A DNA stretch of 64,000 nt from assembly GCF_016802865.1 (NCBI RefSeq), contig NZ_JAEVHM010000010.1, positions 1 through 64,000 of the forward strand. The letters run 5' to 3'. Source of the DNA: Micromonospora parastrephiae. Its GTDB lineage: Bacteria; Actinomycetota; Actinomycetes; Mycobacteriales; Micromonosporaceae. Both the position numbers and the translations under genes were made by a program. This document shows, piece by piece, positions 54,231 to 63,075 of the stretch. Position 1 is the stretch's first letter. Each line of letters starts with the position of its first letter. Below the pieces are notes generated by a model. That model was not told where the DNA came from. It was given only the letters and a program-made list of their open reading frames with translations, and searched no databases.

Positions 54231-54635
54231 ATGCGCGGAAAGATCATGTTTCTTGGCGGGCTGGCTGCGGGATTCGTCCTGGGCGCCCGTGCCGGCCGGG
54301 AGAAGTACGAAGAGCTCGTGGTCCGGGGCCGCAAGGTGCTCGACCACCCGACCGTCCAGGAGGCGGCCGGGGTCGCGCAGGCCCAGGCCAACAAGCTCTA
54401 CAGCGAGGGCAAGGACAAGCTCGGCCAGACCAAGCTGGGCGAGAAGCTGGGCACCGGCAACGGCAGCACCGGCAAGCAGGAACTGACCGCCGCCGACGAC
54501 GCGTTCGCCGGCACGCCCGCCACGATGGGCGCGAAGACGGGCAGCAGTTCGGTCGGCACGACCTCCGGGTCTCCGTCGGCCACCAACCCCCGCACCAAGC
54601 CGTCCGGCTCGGGCACCAACGCCAGCACGCTCTGA
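54231..54635 (+). CDS. YtxH-like membrane-anchored protein
   Basis: This 134-residue protein has a single N-terminal membrane helix (MFLGGLAAGFVLGARAGREK, residues 6-25), the typical YtxH Gly-x-x-x-Gly ending in RAGREKYE, then a helical region (26-75) and a long Ser/Thr/Gly-rich disordered tail. YtxH-like proteins are general envelope-stress proteins of unknown activity. The ribosome site GAAGGAGCCGCC fixes ATG 54231. Monocistronic, converging with the isomerase gene. Confidence 0.7.
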   Translation: MRGKIMFLGGLAAGFVLGARAGREKYEELVVRGRKVLDHPTVQEAAGVAQAQANKLYSEGKDKLGQTKLGEKLGTGNGSTGKQELTAADDAFAGTPATMGAKTGSSSVGTTSGSPSATNPRTKPSGSGTNASTL

Positions 54636-54695
54636 CCCATCGCACGTCGACGCGTCGCCGAGAGGGCGACCGGCCCGTGGTCTGTTCAGGTGCGG

Positions 54696-55703
54696 TCAGT
54701 CCTTGCTGCTGAACGCCGCGTCGAAGGCGGCGCTCGGTGCGTCGAAGGCGAGCCGACGGACGAACTGCAACGCCTCCGGAGCGCCGAGCAGGCGGTCCAT
54801 TCCGGCGTCCTCCCACTCGATCGAGATGGGACCGGTGTAGCCGATGGCGTTCAACGCGCGGAAACAGTCCTCCCAGGGCACGTCGCCGTGCCCGGTGGAG
54901 ACGAAGTCCCACCCGCGGCGCAGGTCCGCCCAGGGCAGGTGGGAGGCGAGCCGGCCACGCCGGCCGTCCCCGGTGCGCACCTTCGCGTCCTTGCAGTCCA
55001 CGTGGTAGATCCGGTCGGCGAAGTCGAAGATGAAGTTCACCGGGTCCAGCTCCTGCCAGACGAAGTGCGACGGGTCCCAGTTCAGCCCGAACGCGGGCCG
55101 GTTGCCGATCGCTTCCAACGCCCGCTTGGTCGTCCAGTAGTCGTACGCGATCTCGCTGGGGTGCACCTCGTGCGCGAACCGCACCCCCACCTCGTCGAAC
55201 ACGTCGAGGATCGGGTTCCACCGGTCGGCGAAGTCCTGGTAGCCGCGCTCGATCATCGACGGCGGCACCGGCGGGAACATCGCCAGGGTGTGCCAGATCG
55301 ACGAGCCGGTGAAGCCCACGACGGTCTTCACCCCGAGCTTCGCCGCCGCCCGCGCGGTGTCCTTGATCTCCTCGGCGGCCCGCTGGCGGACCCCCTCGGG
55401 CTCCCCGTCGCCCCAGATCCGGGCGGGCAGGATGTCCTGGTGCCGCTCGTCGATCGGGTGGTCGCAGACCGCCTGACCGACCAGGTGGTTGGAGATCGTG
55501 AAGACCTCAAGGTTGTGCTTCGCGAGCGTCTCCCGCTTGCGATCGACGTACGAGTCGTCGGCGAGCGCCTTGTCGACCTCGAAGTGGTCGCCCCAGCAGG
55601 CGATCTCCAGACCGTCGTAGCCCCACTCGGAGGCGAGCCGGCAGACCTCCTCGAACGGAAGGTCGGCCCACTGGCCGGTGAAGAGCGTGATGGGTCGCGC
55701 CAT
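54696..55703 (-). CDS. Sugar phosphate isomerase/epimerase
   Basis: This 335-residue xylose-isomerase-like TIM barrel has [17 protein letters not shown] near 29, [14 protein letters not shown] near 120, [14 protein letters not shown] near 180 and [20 protein letters not shown] near 208, with His/Asp/Glu metal ligands in those strands. It ends [14 protein letters not shown]. The family interconverts keto/aldo sugars or processes inositols. ATG 55703 ([11 protein letters not shown]) follows GGGAGAAGGACA, and the longer in-frame ORF upstream is low-complexity. It lies near ThuA and sugar dehydrogenase genes, suggesting shared sugar oxidation/epimerisation work. Confidence 0.85.
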   Translation of the reverse strand: MARPITLFTGQWADLPFEEVCRLASEWGYDGLEIACWGDHFEVDKALADDSYVDRKRETLAKHNLEVFTISNHLVGQAVCDHPIDERHQDILPARIWGDGEPEGVRQRAAEEIKDTARAAAKLGVKTVVGFTGSSIWHTLAMFPPVPPSMIERGYQDFADRWNPILDVFDEVGVRFAHEVHPSEIAYDYWTTKRALEAIGNRPAFGLNWDPSHFVWQELDPVNFIFDFADRIYHVDCKDAKVRTGDGRRGRLASHLPWADLRRGWDFVSTGHGDVPWEDCFRALNAIGYTGPISIEWEDAGMDRLLGAPEALQFVRRLAFDAPSAAFDAAFSSKD

Positions 55704-55914
55704 TGTCCTTCTCCCCTGTTGTGATGGGGATTCCGTGTGCGGACCAGGGCGAGGGTGACCGGTCAGACCGGTACGTGGCGTCGGGGCGGTCGCCGGTGGG
55801 TGCGGAACACACCTGGGCCCGGCGGGTTGCGCCTCCCACCGGGTCACCGGCCACCGTCACGGTCGCCGCTCCCACCCTATTTGCGCCGCACCCCATCGCG
55901 GAAGCCCCGGATCG

Positions 55915-56409
55915 TCACTCGGCTGCTTCTTCGGGCGCGGGCAGGACGGCCCGGACGCCGAAGCCGCCGCCGGGTCGTGGGCCGGCGGAGAAGCTGCCGC
56001 CGATCCGTTCGGCGCGCCTACGCACCGCGATCAGACCCCGCCCGGCGCCCCGGGTGTCCCCGACCGGCGCCGCGGCATCGGCGCCGTCGTCGCGTACCTC
56101 GATGGTGATGCCCTCGGGGTCGTAGCGCAGGCGGACGGCGACCGGTGCGCCCGGGGCGTGCCGGCGCGCGTTGGTCAGCGACTCCTCGATGATCCGGTAC
56201 GCCGCCACGTCGACCGCGTCGGGGAGCGGGCGGGGTGCTCCGGCCAGGGCCCAGCGCACCGACTGGCCTGCGGCGAAGCCCTCCACCAGCGCGTCGAGAC
56301 GGTTCAGGCTGGGTGCCGGCCCGGTCAACGGATCGGGCTCCTCGCCCCTGTGCAGCAGCTGGTGCCCGTGCGCCCGCACCGTCCGGCGCCACCGCGCGAA
56401 ACGCCCCAT
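55915..56409 (-). CDS. Truncated histidine-kinase ATPase domain
   Basis: This 164-residue fragment holds the HATPase_c of a NarL/DesK-type sensor kinase: N-box AYRIIEESLTNARRHA near 77, G1 EVRDDGAD near 109 and G2 GRGLIAVRRRAERIGG near 128. It ends FGVRAVLPAPEE. The sensor region and the dimerisation/His phospho-acceptor helix are missing, and no response-regulator gene is adjacent. It is probably a remnant, though stand-alone HATPase proteins exist. Confidence 0.55.
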   Translation of the reverse strand: MGRFARWRRTVRAHGHQLLHRGEEPDPLTGPAPSLNRLDALVEGFAAGQSVRWALAGAPRPLPDAVDVAAYRIIEESLTNARRHAPGAPVAVRLRYDPEGITIEVRDDGADAAAPVGDTRGAGRGLIAVRRRAERIGGSFSAGPRPGGGFGVRAVLPAPEEAAE

Positions 56410-56494
56410 GCTGGTCAAGGTACGGCAGTCGCGCTGGGAGCCGGTCCGTGGCCTCGCGGGGACGGAGGCGGGCGGCGGGCGGCGACACTTTGTT

Positions 56495-56544
56495 TGAGCG
56501 GTATACCTGTGAGTCATTTTTATGACGCACAGGTATACCGCTCA
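56495..56544. repeat. Inverted repeat with 23-bp arms and TTTT loop
   Basis: The arm at 56495-56517 pairs with 56522-56544 at 22 of 23 positions around a 4-nt TTTT loop. Both arms contain CGGTATACCTGTG. There is no T tract after the hairpin on either strand, so it does not look like a terminator. Confidence 0.7.
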
Positions 56545-56754
56545 TCGGTGCACTGCCGTCCGGGCCCGGCACCCGGCATCGACCACGCCGGGACGGCACA
56601 CGGGCGCCCAAGCCGCAGACCAGACCAGCAGACCAACAGACCGACCAGGCCCGGCCGGGTGGGCCGTGGGGCGCACCGGGCCGGGCATGGTCAGCGTTGC
56701 AGGTGCCTGGAGGGGCCGTCGGCCGTGACCGGCGGCCCCTCCATGCTCAGCGGG

Positions 56755-58872
56755 TCAGGGCAGGGTCCACTTCTGGTTGGCCGCGCCGAGGCAGGTCCAG
56801 AGGTGCACGATGGTGCTGTCCGCGGAGTTGTTGCCGGAGACGTCGAGGCACTTGCCCGACGACGTGTTGCGCAGGGTGCCGTCGGCCTGGGCCGCCCAGT
56901 TCTGCGCGCCGGTGCCGTTGCAGGTCCAGAGCTGGATCTTGGTGCCGTCGGCGGTGCCGCTGCCGGACACGTCCAGGCACTTGCCGAGCGCCTTGACCGT
57001 CGAGTTCGGCGTCACGGTCCAGGTCTGCGCCGTACTGCCGTTGCAGGTGTAGATCTGGATCTGGGTGCCGTCGGCGGTGGCGCCGTTGCGCACGTCCAGG
57101 CACTTGCCGGCCAGGCCCTTGACCGGGCCGACCCCGGGGGTGCCGCCACCGCTGCCCTTGACCAGGGTGAAGTCGTCCACGTCGAAGAGCCCCGTGCCGG
57201 TACCGGTGAAGGTGAGGTAGAGGTTCTGGGTGCCGGACGGGACGTTCGACAGGGTCGTGCTGACGTTGGCGTAGGTCTCCCAGCTGCCAGTGTTCGGCAC
57301 CGTGGCCGAGCCGAGCACCGTGCCGGTCGCCGAGCCGGTACGCACCTGGATGGTGCCGCCCGCGCCGCCGGAGACGACCCGGGAGGTGAACGAGGTGACG
57401 CCGGTCAGGTTCACGCCGTTGTACGCGGCCCAGTCGCCCGGTTCGATGTAGCCGAGGGTCTGGCCGCCGTTGGCGCCCGGCTTGGTGAACGCCGAGACGC
57501 CGTTGGCCGAGCTGAACGCCTCGGCCTGGATCGTGGTGTTCCCGGTCGGCGGCGGGGTGGTGCCCAACTCCTTGATCCGGATGTTGCGGAACGAGGCGTC
57601 GTCACCGGTGCCGTGGTTCTGGATGCCGATGTGGCCGGCCAGCGACCGTACCGGATTGGTGTTGGTGAAGTCGTTGATCTTCACGCCGTTGAGGAAGATC
57701 TGCAGCCGCTCGCCCTCGACCAGCAGCTCGTAGGTGTTCCACTCCCCCGGCGCGTTCAGCGCCGCGTCGCGGGCCGCGATGTCGGCGGACTTGAAGGTGT
57801 AGACCGCTCCGGTGGTGCGGTCCGCCGCGTCGGTGGCGTCGATCTGGATCTCGTAACCGTTGTCCACCGCCGACCACGGGTCACTGGACGGCGGGAACCC
57901 GATGAAGATGCCGGAGTTGTCGTCGCCGGCCAGCTTCCAGTCCAGCTTCAGTGAGTAGTTGGTGAACTGCTTGGCGTTGTACCAGAACAGCCCCATGCCG
58001 CCCACCGACGTCAGGGTGGCGTCGGAGTTGGTGAAGCTGCCCGGGCCGGCCTGCGACCAGCCGGCCGTCGAACCGTTGAACAGCGGGGTGTAGCCGGTCT
58101 CCGGCCGGCAGTCGGCCTTGCTCCGACCGGCCGCGTACCGGATACCCCCGAGCAGGTGGGCCCGGAACGCCGGCTCGGCGTACGACGCCTGGGTGTGCCC
58201 ACCGCCGGTGTAGAAGGACCGGCCGCCGCTGTAGCTCTTGCACCAGGAGTGCGGGTGGTCCGCGCCCATGCCGCCGCCGGAGTACGACGACTCGTCCAGG
58301 GTGGCCAGCACGTGCGCGGTGGACCGGGCGTTGGTCCGGTAGTTGTACCACTCGTCGGTGCGGGTCCAGGTCTGCGGCAGGTGCCCGGTCGCGGCGTGCC
58401 CCCGGTCCTCCACCTTGACGTTGGCCTGCTGGATGGCCGGGTGCGAGGCGAACCACGCGCCGACCAGGTTGCCGTAGAACGGCCAGTCGTACTCGGTGTC
58501 GGCGGCGGCGTGCACGCCCACGTAGCCCCGACCGGAGGCGATGTACGACTCGAAGGCCGTCTGCTGGCTGGCGTTGAGCACGTCGCCGGTGGTGTTGAGG
58601 AAGACCACCGCCTCGTACTGGGCGAGGTTGGCGGTGGTGAACGCGGCGGCGTCCTCGGTGGCGGTGACGGTGAAGCTGTTCGCGGCGCCCAGGTCACGGA
58701 TGGTCTGGATGCCGACCGGGATGGCGTCGTGCCGGAAGCCGGCGGTCTTGGAGAACACCAGCACGTCGTACGGGGCGTCGGCGGCGCTGGCCGGGGTGGC
58801 CGGGGTGGTGCAGGCGAGAACGGCGAGGGCGGCCATGGCCGCGCCGAGGACGGGTCGCAGGAGTCTGCGCAT
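56755..58872 (-). CDS. Secreted ThuA/DUF1080 protein with CBM6 and ricin-like tail
   Basis: This 705-residue exported protein has signal peptide LRPVLGAAMAALAVLACTTP, then a ThuA-like domain (about 33-250; DVLVFSKTAGFRHDAIP). A DUF1080/3-keto-glycoside hydrolase-like domain follows (about 262-440; FNGSTAGWSQAGPG, SGIFIGFPP). Next comes a CBM6-like module (about 450-575) and a ricin-B-like lectin (about 582-705) with QxW repeats (AQTWTV, AQNWAA, NQKWTL). It likely binds and processes a modified sugar or polysaccharide outside the cell. It is 60 bp downstream of the sugar dehydrogenase gene, forming an operon with it, and shares the last two modules. Confidence 0.88.
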   Translation of the reverse strand: MRRLLRPVLGAAMAALAVLACTTPATPASAADAPYDVLVFSKTAGFRHDAIPVGIQTIRDLGAANSFTVTATEDAAAFTTANLAQYEAVVFLNTTGDVLNASQQTAFESYIASGRGYVGVHAAADTEYDWPFYGNLVGAWFASHPAIQQANVKVEDRGHAATGHLPQTWTRTDEWYNYRTNARSTAHVLATLDESSYSGGGMGADHPHSWCKSYSGGRSFYTGGGHTQASYAEPAFRAHLLGGIRYAAGRSKADCRPETGYTPLFNGSTAGWSQAGPGSFTNSDATLTSVGGMGLFWYNAKQFTNYSLKLDWKLAGDDNSGIFIGFPPSSDPWSAVDNGYEIQIDATDAADRTTGAVYTFKSADIAARDAALNAPGEWNTYELLVEGERLQIFLNGVKINDFTNTNPVRSLAGHIGIQNHGTGDDASFRNIRIKELGTTPPPTGNTTIQAEAFSSANGVSAFTKPGANGGQTLGYIEPGDWAAYNGVNLTGVTSFTSRVVSGGAGGTIQVRTGSATGTVLGSATVPNTGSWETYANVSTTLSNVPSGTQNLYLTFTGTGTGLFDVDDFTLVKGSGGGTPGVGPVKGLAGKCLDVRNGATADGTQIQIYTCNGSTAQTWTVTPNSTVKALGKCLDVSGSGTADGTKIQLWTCNGTGAQNWAAQADGTLRNTSSGKCLDVSGNNSADSTIVHLWTCLGAANQKWTLP

Positions 58873-58932
58873 ATCGCTCTCCTAAGGACGGTTGGGAGGG
58901 GCCCCGGTACGACCGGAGCCCCTCCTCTCAGC

Positions 58933-61791
58933 TCAGGGCAGGGTCCACTTTTGGTTGGCGGCACCGCTGACGCAGGTCCAGAGGTGGACCACCGTGCTGT
59001 CGGCGGAGTTGTTTCCGGAGACGTCCAGGCACTTGCCGGACGCCGGGCTGCGCAGCGTGCCGTCGGCCTGGGCGGACCAGTTCTGCGCGGCGGTCCCGTT
59101 GCAGGTCCAGAGCTGGATCTTGGTGCCGTCGGCGGTGGCTCCACCCGACACGTCCAGGCACTTGCCCAACGACTTGATCGTCGAGTTCGGCGTGACCGCC
59201 CAGGTCTGCGCCGCGCTGCCGTTGCAGGTGTAGATCTGGATCTGCGTACCGTCCGCGGTGGCGGCGTTGCGCACGTCCAGGCACTTGCCGCCCAGACCCT
59301 TGATCGCGCCGGCTCCGCCCGCGGGAGGTGTGCCGGTGACGAAGGTGAACGCGTCCAGGTCGTAGAGCGCTCCGGTGCCCGACCCGGCGAACGTCAGGTA
59401 GAGCGTGGTGGTGCCGCTCGGCGGGTTGCTGATCGTTCCGGTGACCGTGGTGAACGTTTCCCAGCCGCCGGTCACCGGGACGGTGGCCGAGCCGAGCACC
59501 GTGCCGGTGGCCGAGCCGGCCCGGACCTGGAGGGTGCCGCCGGCACCCGCCGAGGAGACGCGGGCGGTGAACGAGGTCACGTTGCCCAGCCGGTACGGCT
59601 GGAACGCGATCCAGTCACCGTTGTTGATGTCGCCGACGGTCTTGCCGCCCTCGGCCGGGGTCTTGCTGAACACGTTGATCCCGGACGAGGTGCCGAAGAA
59701 CTCGGCCTGCCGGTGCCGCGGCGGCAACGTGTGCTGGGTGTGCGTGGTCAGCCCACCGGCGTCGGTGTACTCCGCGTCGAAGATCGCGAAGATGTTCGCC
59801 GCGTCGTCGTGCTCACCGTCGACCGGGATGGTGATCGAACCCGAGCAGCCGGTCTTCGAGGTGATCTGGTGCCCGTGCTGGTCGTGCCCGAGCACGTAGG
59901 TCATCTTGACCTTCGTGCAGTCGATCGTGCCGTCCTCCGGGTCGGTCACCGTGATGCTGAACGGCACCGTGTCACCGAAGCTGAACAGCTGGCCGTTGCC
60001 GGGGTTGTTGATGGTCACCGTCGGCGCGGTGTTGCCGACGCTGATCTGCACGCTGCTGCTGCCGGTGGCACCCTGCGGGTCCCGCACCGTCAGCGTGGCG
60101 GTGTACGTGCCGTTGGCGGTGTACGTCTTCGTCGGGTTGGCGGCGGTCGAGGTGGTCCCGTCACCGAACGCCCACGAGTAGGTGAGCGCGCCGCCCTCGG
60201 GGTCGGACGAGCCGGCCGAGGAGAAGGTCACCGCGAGCGGCGCGGCGCCGGAGGTGCGGTTGGCGCTGGCCACCGCGGTCGGTGCCCGGTTGCCGCCGCC
60301 GACGTAGTCGAAGCGGTAGAGCGCGGAGTTGGCGTCACCGTTGAAGTAGCCGGTGCCGTAGTCGAGCACGTAGTACGCGCCGTCCGGGCCGAACGCCGAG
60401 TCCATCACCTGCTTGCCGACCCAGGGGAAGGTGTCGATGACGCCGCGGGAGCCGTCGGAGTTGACGTGGATCGGCTTGATCCAGCCCCGGCCGAACTCGG
60501 TGGCGAAGAACTGCCCGTCGAAGGACTGCGGGAACTTCGTGGTGGAGGTCGACGAGGCGTTGTACCGGTAGACCGGGCCGCCCATCGGCGACTCGGAGCC
60601 GCCGCCGAACTCCGTCGGGGTGCCGGCGTCGCCGGCGTACCGGATCCAGGCCGGCTGGGCCGGGGGCAGGGTGGTCAGGCCGGTGTTGCGGAACGAGTTG
60701 TTGGTCGGCCCGCCGGTGCAGTTGTACTTCGCCCCGCCGGTGTTGCTGGCGAAGTCCCACTCGTTGTACGTCTCGGTGCTGGTGTTGGTGCCGGTGCAGT
60801 ACGGCCATCCGAAGTTGCCCGGTCCGGTGATCCGGTTGAACTCCACCTGGCCGGACGGCCCGCGGGTGGAGCTGGTGGAGCCGGCGTCCGGCCCGTAGTC
60901 ACCGACGTAGACGACGCCGGTGGCCTTGTCCACGCTGATCCGGAACGGGTTGCGGAAGCCCATGGCGTAGATCTCCGGCCGTGTCCTGGCCGTGCCGGGC
61001 GCGAACAGGTTGCCCGACGGGATGGAGTACGTGCCGTTGGCGTTCACCTTGATCCGCAGGATCTTGCCGCGCAGGTCGTTGGTGTTGCCGGCGCTGCGCT
61101 GTGCGTCGTACGCCGGGTTGCGGTTGGTCCGCTCGTCGAGAGGCGAGTAGCCGGAGGACTCGAACGGGTTGGTGTCGTCGCCGGTGGACAGGTAGAGGTT
61201 GCCGGCGGCGTCGAAGTCGATGTCCCCGCCGACGTGGCAGCACAGACCTCGATCGGCCGGCACGTCGAGCACGTCGACCTTGCTGGCCTGGTTGATTGTG
61301 AAGTCCGCGTTGAGAGTGAACCGGGAGAGGCGGTTCACGCCCTGCCAGGCCGAGAAGTCGGTGCCGGTGGCGGGCGCGTCGCCGCCGGGGGTGGACAGCG
61401 GCGGGGCGTAGTAGAGGAAGATCTGCCGGTTGCTGGCGAAGTTGGGGTCGACCCCGACGCCCTGCAACCCCTCCTCGTCGTGGTTGTAGACGGGCAGGGT
61501 GCCGATCACCGAGGTGGTGCCACCCGCGTCGGTGCGACGCAGGGTGCCGTTGCGGGCGGTGTGCAGGACCGAGCGGTCCGGCAGTACGGCGAGCGACATC
61601 GGCTCACCCATGTCGGACACGCCGCGGGCGAGCTCGACCTGCTGGAAGTCGCTGGCGTTGATCGTGTGCGCCTGGGCCGGTGTGGGGCCGGCCACGAGTG
61701 CGGCCGTGCCGGCCGCGACCGTGAGCAGCAGTGCCGATCCGGCGGAGAACCATCGTCGGGACCGGTGTGTGGAACCGTCCTTCATGGACAT
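58933..61791 (-). CDS. Secreted PQQ-type sugar dehydrogenase with PKD, CBM6 and ricin-like modules
   Basis: This 952-residue exported protein has a signal with n-region RSRRW and core AGSALLLTVAAGTAALVAG. A glucose/sorbosone dehydrogenase beta-propeller follows (about 50-470; VELARGVSDMGEPMSLAVLP, GLCCHVGGDIDFDAAGNLYL). Then come PKD (about 505-590; DPEGGALTYSWAFGDG), a further Ig-like region, a CBM6-like module (about 700-820) and a ricin-B-like lectin (about 830-952) with QTW/QNW/QKW motifs. It probably oxidises sugars in the cell wall space with PQQ. ATG 61791 follows GGAAGGGACAGCACAA. Operon with the ThuA gene. Confidence 0.88.
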   Translation of the reverse strand: MSMKDGSTHRSRRWFSAGSALLLTVAAGTAALVAGPTPAQAHTINASDFQQVELARGVSDMGEPMSLAVLPDRSVLHTARNGTLRRTDAGGTTSVIGTLPVYNHDEEGLQGVGVDPNFASNRQIFLYYAPPLSTPGGDAPATGTDFSAWQGVNRLSRFTLNADFTINQASKVDVLDVPADRGLCCHVGGDIDFDAAGNLYLSTGDDTNPFESSGYSPLDERTNRNPAYDAQRSAGNTNDLRGKILRIKVNANGTYSIPSGNLFAPGTARTRPEIYAMGFRNPFRISVDKATGVVYVGDYGPDAGSTSSTRGPSGQVEFNRITGPGNFGWPYCTGTNTSTETYNEWDFASNTGGAKYNCTGGPTNNSFRNTGLTTLPPAQPAWIRYAGDAGTPTEFGGGSESPMGGPVYRYNASSTSTTKFPQSFDGQFFATEFGRGWIKPIHVNSDGSRGVIDTFPWVGKQVMDSAFGPDGAYYVLDYGTGYFNGDANSALYRFDYVGGGNRAPTAVASANRTSGAAPLAVTFSSAGSSDPEGGALTYSWAFGDGTTSTAANPTKTYTANGTYTATLTVRDPQGATGSSSVQISVGNTAPTVTINNPGNGQLFSFGDTVPFSITVTDPEDGTIDCTKVKMTYVLGHDQHGHQITSKTGCSGSITIPVDGEHDDAANIFAIFDAEYTDAGGLTTHTQHTLPPRHRQAEFFGTSSGINVFSKTPAEGGKTVGDINNGDWIAFQPYRLGNVTSFTARVSSAGAGGTLQVRAGSATGTVLGSATVPVTGGWETFTTVTGTISNPPSGTTTLYLTFAGSGTGALYDLDAFTFVTGTPPAGGAGAIKGLGGKCLDVRNAATADGTQIQIYTCNGSAAQTWAVTPNSTIKSLGKCLDVSGGATADGTKIQLWTCNGTAAQNWSAQADGTLRSPASGKCLDVSGNNSADSTVVHLWTCVSGAANQKWTLP

Positions 61792-62007
61792 TTGTGCTGT
61801 CCCTTCCTGACGAATGCCAGGCCGGGCGCGCGCCGTCGCGCCGGATGCCGTAGCGGTGGTGGGGGTCGATGGGTTACCGCGCCGCCGGTTCACCTCGACG
61901 AAACATTGTCGTGTTGGCCACGACACTAAGTTGCGCGTGTCGATGTGTCCATACCTTCCGGTGATCTGGCAACAACTTTCGTCGATCTCACCGAAAGTCG
62001 GCCGGAG

Positions 62008-63075
62008 TCAGGCGCTACGGTCGATCGCCTGCGCCGCCAACGCGATCAGCGCGGACCGGGCCTCGTCGGCCACCTCTGCGCTCTCCAGGGCGGTGAGCGC
62101 GGCCTCCGTACAGACCCGGATCATCTGCTCGATCCGCTCCCGCGCGCCGGTCCCCTCGATGATCGCCCGCAGCTCCGCCGCGCCGTCGGCGTCCAACGCG
62201 GGATTGCCGAACAGCTCCCGCAGCCGCGCGGTCTGCGTCCGGTCGGCGGCGCTCCGGGCCAGCGCCATCATCACCGTGGGCTTGCCTTCGCGCAGGTCGT
62301 CCAACACCGACTTGCCGGTGACCGCCGGATCGCCGAAGACGCCCAGCACGTCGTCGCGGAGCTGGAACGCGTCGCCCAGCGGGTCACCGAACTCGCCCAG
62401 CGCGGCGATCAGCTCCGGCCCCGCGCCGGCCAACGCGGCGCCGATCTGCAACGGCCGGGTGACCGTGTACCGGGCAGCCTTCATCCTTATCACCGTGAGC
62501 GCGCTGGCCACCGAACCGTCGCCCACCCCGGAGACCAGGTCCAGGTACTCCCCCGCGATCACCTCGGTACGCATCAGGGCGAACACGCCGTAGCCGCGAT
62601 GCACCTGCTCGGTGCTCAGCCCACACTCGTGGAACATCTGATCCGACCAGGCCGCACAGAGATCGCCGCAGAGCAGCGCGGTGTTGCGCCCGTACGCCTC
62701 CGGGTCGCCGCGCCACGACGAGCGGGCGTGCAGGTCGGCGAAGAGCCGGTGCACCGACGGCTCACCCCGGCGGCGGTCGCTGCCGTCGAGGATGTCGTCG
62801 TGGATCAGCGCGAAGGCGTGGAACAGTTCCAGGGCCGCCGCGGCCACCACGATCGGGGTGCCGTCGGCGGCGCCCGCACCGCGCCAACCCCAGTAGCAGA
62901 AGAGTGGACGCAGCCGCTTACCACCGGCCAGCACGAACCGTTGCAGCGCGGTGAACACCCCGCGCGGCGCGCCGTCCGGCCAGTCCGGCCCCTGCCGGTC
63001 GAGGAACGCGGCCAGCTCCGCGTCGAAGCGCGCCCGCAGCCCGCTGGTGTCGGTGGGCGCGACGGTGACCGTCAT
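62008..63075 (-). CDS. Polyprenyl diphosphate synthase
   Basis: This 355-residue E-type isoprenyl synthase has GGKRLRPLF near 52, first Asp-rich motif IHDDILDGS near 91 and second QLRDDVLG near 235, with GKSVLDDLREGKPTV following. It condenses isopentenyl diphosphate with allylic diphosphates to make geranylgeranyl or longer chains. ATG 63075 overlaps the stop of the phosphatase-like gene (ATGA), so the longer ORF to 63987 is a shadow. Coupling to an alkaline-phosphatase-family gene is typical of Ebo-like clusters. Confidence 0.88.
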   Translation of the reverse strand: MTVTVAPTDTSGLRARFDAELAAFLDRQGPDWPDGAPRGVFTALQRFVLAGGKRLRPLFCYWGWRGAGAADGTPIVVAAAALELFHAFALIHDDILDGSDRRRGEPSVHRLFADLHARSSWRGDPEAYGRNTALLCGDLCAAWSDQMFHECGLSTEQVHRGYGVFALMRTEVIAGEYLDLVSGVGDGSVASALTVIRMKAARYTVTRPLQIGAALAGAGPELIAALGEFGDPLGDAFQLRDDVLGVFGDPAVTGKSVLDDLREGKPTVMMALARSAADRTQTARLRELFGNPALDADGAAELRAIIEGTGARERIEQMIRVCTEAALTALESAEVADEARSALIALAAQAIDRSA

